Shown here: piece by piece, positions 60,676 through 64,000 of the stretch
How positions within the stretch are numbered: the first letter of the stretch is position 1
Layout of the letters: the number at the start of each line of letters is the position of its first letter
Assembly: GCA_018432935.1 (NCBI GenBank)
Contig: JAHDSF010000004.1
Coordinates: 62,001-126,000 of the forward strand
Length of the DNA: 64,000 nt
Origin: Rhodospirillales bacterium
GTDB taxonomy: Bacteria; Pseudomonadota; Alphaproteobacteria; Rhodospirillales; Shumkoniaceae
Reading direction: 5' to 3'
Notes under the pieces: model-generated
Databases searched by the model: none
What the model was told of the DNA's origin: nothing
The model's input: only the letters and a program-made list of their open reading frames with translations
Position numbers and translations under genes: made by a program

Positions 60676-61700
60676 CAGCCGCCGACCACCCGCTCGAAGA
60701 AATCCATGTACTGCCTGACCACCGCCTGTTCCGTGAAGCGTTCGTGATAGGTTTCGTACCCACGTCGCGCCAGGGAATCGGCCAACCGCGGGTCGTCCAG
60801 AACCATTCTAATCGCCTGCCCGAGGGCGCCCGCATCGTCGACCGGTACCAGCACTCCATTGTCCATGTGGGTGATCAATGTCCCCGGTCCTAGGCTGTCG
60901 CACGAAACGACCGGGACCCCTTGCGCCCAGGCTTCGATGACGACATTACCGAGGGGCTCGTGGCGGGAGGAGCAGACGAAAAGATCGCTCGCGGCGAACA
61001 GGGCGGGCACGTCGTCGCGCCAGCCGAGGAAGCGCACCCGCGGCCGCACTGCCAGGTTGGCCGCCAGTTTCTCGAGATCGGAGCGGAGCGGGCCTTCGCC
61101 GGCGATCCACAGATACGCGTTGGGCACCCGCACCATGGCATTGAGAAGGACGTCGAAGGCCTTGTTCTCGTGAAGACGTCCCAGCGCGAGGATGACCACG
61201 GCTGCCGGCGGCGTGTACATGCTCTCGCGCGACAGCGGCTCGGCCCTGGCGGCGCTGACGAAATTGGGCAGATAGTGGACGCGCTCTCGTTTCCAGCGGT
61301 TCTCAACCAGGTACTCGGCGATGTCCTGGGTGTTCCCGATCAGGTGATCGCAGTCGCGGTAGTACTTGATGTCGTAGTAGCCGCCGAGGCGGGCGACATG
61401 AACGAACTTGCCGCGCGGGCACTTCTGGGTGGCACGGTTCATCCAGGTCAGCACGATGTCGGGCGCGAAATCCTTGATCTCCTTCCGCAAGCCGCGACCG
61501 GTCCTGAAGTCCAAGGCGCCTCCGAAGGGCAGCTCGACCGGCTCCACACCTTCGGCGCGCAACAGTCGGGCGCGGCGGACGTCTTCACGAATGACGACGC
61601 GCTGGTCCAGTCCGGCCTTCTGGAGGGCGATCGCAAGCCGGCAGAAGAAGGCCTCGGCCCCCCCGTACTCGGCTCCGGCCATCGCTTGCAGGACACGCAT
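60675..61700 (-). CDS. GT4-family glycosyltransferase
   Basis: The 341-residue protein has the GT-B fold: N-terminal GGAEAFFCRLA (about residues 13-23), the nucleotide-sugar-binding C-terminal domain from about 165 with LALGRLHENKAFDVLL, WIAGEGPLRSDLE, and the E-x7-E motif in RHEPLGNVVIEAWAQGVPV. It transfers a sugar to a growing surface glycan in the cytoplasm. The start (ATG 61700) overlaps the stop of the upstream GT4 gene and its own stop overlaps asnB. Confidence 0.93.
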   Translation of the reverse strand: MRVLQAMAGAEYGGAEAFFCRLAIALQKAGLDQRVVIREDVRRARLLRAEGVEPVELPFGGALDFRTGRGLRKEIKDFAPDIVLTWMNRATQKCPRGKFVHVARLGGYYDIKYYRDCDHLIGNTQDIAEYLVENRWKRERVHYLPNFVSAARAEPLSRESMYTPPAAVVILALGRLHENKAFDVLLNAMVRVPNAYLWIAGEGPLRSDLEKLAANLAVRPRVRFLGWRDDVPALFAASDLFVCSSRHEPLGNVVIEAWAQGVPVVSCDSLGPGTLITHMDNGVLVPVDDAGALGQAIRMVLDDPRLADSLARRGYETYHERFTEQAVVRQYMDFFERVVGG

Positions 61701-62734
61701 CAGCTCAAGATCTCCTCGAACGCTGCCGCGGCTTCCGGCCAGCCCCAGCGCCTCTGCAGCTGCAGGGCACGCTCGTGCTGGCGCTTCCACAACGGATCGT
61801 CGGTCAGGAGACTGACCGCGGCTTCGGAGAAGCCGGCGTCGCTGCCCCGGACGAACCCGGTCTCCCCATCGACGACCCGCTCCACCACCGAACCGAGCTC
61901 CTGGACGACGGTCGGCACCCCCATCGCCTGGGCCTCGCCTACGGCAAGGCAGAACGTCTCGTTCAGATCGCCACGATAAAGCATTGCGCGCGAAGCGCGA
62001 AGCTCCTCGATGAGCTGTGCCTTCGGCACCGGGCCGCGCAACACCACGCCGTGGCTCGCGGCCGCCTCCGCCTTGGCGAGCACCGCCTTCATCGCCTCGG
62101 CCTTGGCGTCGCCGACGCGGCCGTAGGTTGCGGCCCCGGAAAACACATGGAGCTCGGCGCCCGGCACCCGGGGCCGGATCTCGCCGATCCAGCGGTCGAT
62201 CAGCCAGTCCAGCGAGCGCAGCGGGTTGGAGGTGAAGACCGCGCGCGGAGCCGGCGGGGCGGCCGCTGGCACGGCCTGCCGGAATGCCTCGGGGATGCCA
62301 TACGGGATCACCTTGCGCCCGCCGTCCGGAGCCCACCGCGGGTAAGTGCCAAGGTGGTAGGCGCCGATGAAGATGATGAGCGGCCGCACCCGCCACAGCT
62401 TGGACAGGTAGCGCCACTTCAACAGGTATCCGGCAGGGTTGTGGATCCAGAACGCTTTGCGCCGTGCCCGCGGCAACAGCGGGATCAGCTTGTCGCCACG
62501 GTTGGCGATGTAGAGGTCGGCCGTCTCGGGCAGCCCGTCGGCAATAGGTCGCCAGGCGACGCCCTTGTGCTCGATCCTCTGCCGGCACTTGTTGCAGACC
62601 ACCACATCGTGGCCGCGGCCGGCAAGCTCCTGCGTCATCGCCACAATCGACGATTCGACGCCTCCCAACGGCCGCTCGTCCGGCGTGCGGCTGTCGAACT
62701 CGATGCCGTCGTCGGCAAGAACGATGCGCGCCAA
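61700..62734 (-). CDS. GT4-family glycosyltransferase (second)
   Basis: The 344-residue GT-B enzyme has RPLGGVESSIVAM (about residues 21-33), VPKAQLIEELRASRAMLYRG (in part) and the E-x7-E site NETFCLAVGEAQAMGVPTV. It is only distantly similar to the next GT4. It overlaps that gene by one base at its stop codon (TGATG), and its start is 1 bp after the GT2 stop, so the five genes form a tightly coupled unit. The donor and acceptor sugars are unknown. Confidence 0.92.
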   Translation of the reverse strand: MARIVLADDGIEFDSRTPDERPLGGVESSIVAMTQELAGRGHDVVVCNKCRQRIEHKGVAWRPIADGLPETADLYIANRGDKLIPLLPRARRKAFWIHNPAGYLLKWRYLSKLWRVRPLIIFIGAYHLGTYPRWAPDGGRKVIPYGIPEAFRQAVPAAAPPAPRAVFTSNPLRSLDWLIDRWIGEIRPRVPGAELHVFSGAATYGRVGDAKAEAMKAVLAKAEAAASHGVVLRGPVPKAQLIEELRASRAMLYRGDLNETFCLAVGEAQAMGVPTVVQELGSVVERVVDGETGFVRGSDAGFSEAAVSLLTDDPLWKRQHERALQLQRRWGWPEAAAAFEEILS

Positions 62735-62735
62735 A

Positions 62736-63494
62736 CTAGTCCGACTCCTCGACGGCTTTGATGTGGGACAGCAGCGGAAACAGCCCGGCGAACAAGGCTA
62801 TGAGGAACCCGTAGCTGCCCTCCTTATACCCCTTCCGCGCGACGTAGCACTTGAAAAAGCGCGAGAAGAAGCGACGCACATTGCCGGCAATCGTGCCCCT
62901 CTCGCCGCGCTCGCGCAGGTCGCGGGCGCGGGCGCTCGAATAGGCATCCAGGCGGCGCACCATGTCCGAGACGTCGCGGTCCACATAGTGGTCGAGCCGG
63001 CTCGTCAGCATCGGTCCCTTGCGGCCGCGCCACACCAGGCGCGGATGGACGCGATCGGGTCCCCAGGTCTTGGCGCCCTTGCGGAACAGGCCGGGATAGG
63101 CCGCCTTGCCGAACGAAGCCCCCCAGCCGTGCCGTACCAGGCGGTTGCCGATGTAGTTGTCGACGGGGATCTCGTGCCAGTCGAAGGACGAGCTCGCCAC
63201 CGTCGCGCGGACTTCGTCCGCTAGCGCCGCCGGGACCCGCTCGTCGGCGTCCACCTCGAGAATCCAGCGGCCGCGACAGAAGGCGATGCCGGCGTTCCGC
63301 CGCTCCCCCTCGAGATCCCAGCGGCCGGCAAGGATGCGATCGGTGAAGCGGCGGGCGATCGCCTCGGAGCCGTCGGTGCACTTGTCGAGAACGACCACGA
63401 TCTCGTCGGCGAAGCCGAGGCGGTCCAGGCAATCCGGCAGGCGCGTCTCCTCGTTGTGAGCAACCACCAGCACGGAAAGAACGGGCGCGGTCAT
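62736..63494 (-). CDS. GT2-family glycosyltransferase (LPS core WaaE/KdtX-like)
   Basis: The 252-residue protein has the GT-A fold of the GT2 family: SVLVVAHNEETRLPDCLD (residues 7-24), EIVVVLDKCTDGS and the DXD-type metal motif in WILEVDADERVP, followed by basic and aromatic segments with a C-terminal hydrophobic stretch (SYGFLIALFAGLFPLLSHI). Homologues add the first sugar to inner-core LPS heptose or Kdo. The ATG at 63494 overlaps the stop of the upstream GT2 gene (ATGA). Confidence 0.92.
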   Translation of the reverse strand: MTAPVLSVLVVAHNEETRLPDCLDRLGFADEIVVVLDKCTDGSEAIARRFTDRILAGRWDLEGERRNAGIAFCRGRWILEVDADERVPAALADEVRATVASSSFDWHEIPVDNYIGNRLVRHGWGASFGKAAYPGLFRKGAKTWGPDRVHPRLVWRGRKGPMLTSRLDHYVDRDVSDMVRRLDAYSSARARDLRERGERGTIAGNVRRFFSRFFKCYVARKGYKEGSYGFLIALFAGLFPLLSHIKAVEESD

Positions 63495-64000
63495 GCCGAC
63501 TGCTCCTGAGTCGCCTTGACATGCGCGAGCACCGGCGCGAGGGCGGCGCAGATGGCGACGACAAGGCCGATCCGGCCCTCGCGGAAGCCGCCGCGCGCCA
63601 GGTAGGAAGCCAGGAACCCGGTGCAGAAGTCCCGCTGCGCCCGGGCAAGGCTGCCCGCGCCTGCATGTGCCAGGGTGACGGCGCGACGGGTCGCCTCGTG
63701 GTCCAGCCGCCGCAGGAGCGCCGAAATGCTGCCCGCGACGTGCCGCTCGACCGGCCCGCGCAGGCGGGACGAAGGCTTTTGCTCCCCGTCCCGCGGGTAC
63801 AGACACGGCACGGTGGCCGCGGCCAGCGCCGCGGTCCAGCCGCGGCGGACCCAGCGGCCGCCCACCATATTGCGCACCTCGATCGCGTAGGCCGCCGCCG
63901 GAGCGGCGATCGTCGCCAGGATCTCGTCGGCGAGGGGCGGCGGCACCCGCATGTCGGCCGAAAGCCGGAGCAGCCAGGTACCGGCAGGGGCGACGTCCTC
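63491..64000 (-). CDS. GT2-family glycosyltransferase paralogue, C-terminal part (cut by window edge)
   Basis: The visible 169 residues, in frame to the right edge, align with the downstream GT2 protein along their whole length. WLLRLSADMRVPPPLADEI matches its WILEVDADERVPAALADEV, and both end in a hydrophobic stretch followed by AHVKATQ or SHIKAVE. The DXD-type aspartate is changed to serine (SAD) and the following acidic residue is Met, so metal-dependent catalysis may be weakened or lost. The two genes look like a tandem duplication. The N-terminal half is outside the window, so a full reading is not possible. Confidence 0.82.
   Translation of the reverse strand, partial: EDVAPAGTWLLRLSADMRVPPPLADEILATIAAPAAAYAIEVRNMVGGRWVRRGWTAALAAATVPCLYPRDGEQKPSSRLRGPVERHVAGSISALLRRLDHEATRRAVTLAHAGAGSLARAQRDFCTGFLASYLARGGFREGRIGLVVAICAALAPVLAHVKATQEQSA

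Noticed and set aside
1-64000. CRISPR arrays, tRNA or rRNA genes, insertion sequences, phage genes
   Set aside because: No regularly spaced direct repeats, tRNA-like arms, transposase or integrase motifs were recognised by eye; a tRNAscan or Infernal run would be needed to exclude small RNAs fully.

Overview
The window is a GC-rich (roughly two-thirds G+C, my estimate), densely coded stretch of a bacterial chromosome. Gene content and order point to an alphaproteobacterium, probably of the Rhodospirillales type, that oxidises reduced sulfur. The best evidence is a complete reverse-type dissimilatory sulfite reductase operon, dsrABEFHCMKLJOP, where dsrEFH and dsrL mark the oxidative direction. 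Support also comes from alphaproteobacterial housekeeping blocks (pdxH/dnaJ/fabI/aroC and xseB-ispA-dxs-tlyA) and from hydrogenase maturation genes hypABFCDE. No phage, transposase, rRNA, tRNA or CRISPR array was recognised.

Layout. 1-1563: minus-strand lipoprotein (cut by the edge), a DHH phosphoesterase and a 76-residue protein. 1932-11839: dsr operon on the plus strand, closed by a strong terminator at 11860-11900. 11922-15076: a repeat element, then a translationally coupled siroheme unit (dsrN, cobA/SUMT, two-domain CbiX-like chelatase). 15152-16832: corA and an FkbM methyltransferase. 16856-20965 (minus): a 1369-residue membrane-anchored protein made mostly of 44 tandem 25-residue coiled-coil units. 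21078-27764 (minus): universal stress protein, kinase/ATPase fusion, RND pump and its adaptor, divergent from a DUF2892 membrane protein across a clear operator-like dyad. 28106-36607: nitrilase-family amidase, exported protein, cation efflux protein, pdxH, glycine-zipper lipoprotein, DnaJ-like protein, YihY protein, fabI, aroC, rhodanese. 36618-41526 (minus): tlyA, dxs, ispA, xseB and an HDAC-family deacetylase. 41862-46670: a probable persulfide-sensing ArsR regulator (SqrR/BigR type), an MBL hydrolase, an unknown gene divergent from a diguanylate cyclase across four dyads, and a DapA-family protein. 46741-49279: DUF4139 protein and a small acidic protein. 49319-54207 (minus): hypABFCDE with a short, C-terminal-only HypF. 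54429-58850: Lrp regulator divergent from a homodimeric 2-oxoacid dehydrogenase E1, an aldo/keto reductase and a hemerythrin-like protein. 58897-64000 (minus): polysaccharide genes (asnB, two GT4, two GT2), running off the right edge.

How the parts fit. DsrEFH and DsrC relay sulfur to DsrAB, whose siroheme is supplied by cobA and the chelatase and amidated by DsrN. Electrons pass through DsrL and the membrane complex DsrMKJOP. DsrL is unusual here: it keeps its iron-sulfur ends but has lost the pyridine-nucleotide domain. A sulfide-type ArsR sensor (41862), a rhodanese and a DUF2892 protein fit a sulfur-oxidising lifestyle, while the hyp genes imply a NiFe hydrogenase elsewhere in the genome. 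Three short interspersed repeat families (29-bp units, C/G-tract hairpins and paired GC hairpins) decorate intergenic spaces, especially around hyp and in front of dsrN.
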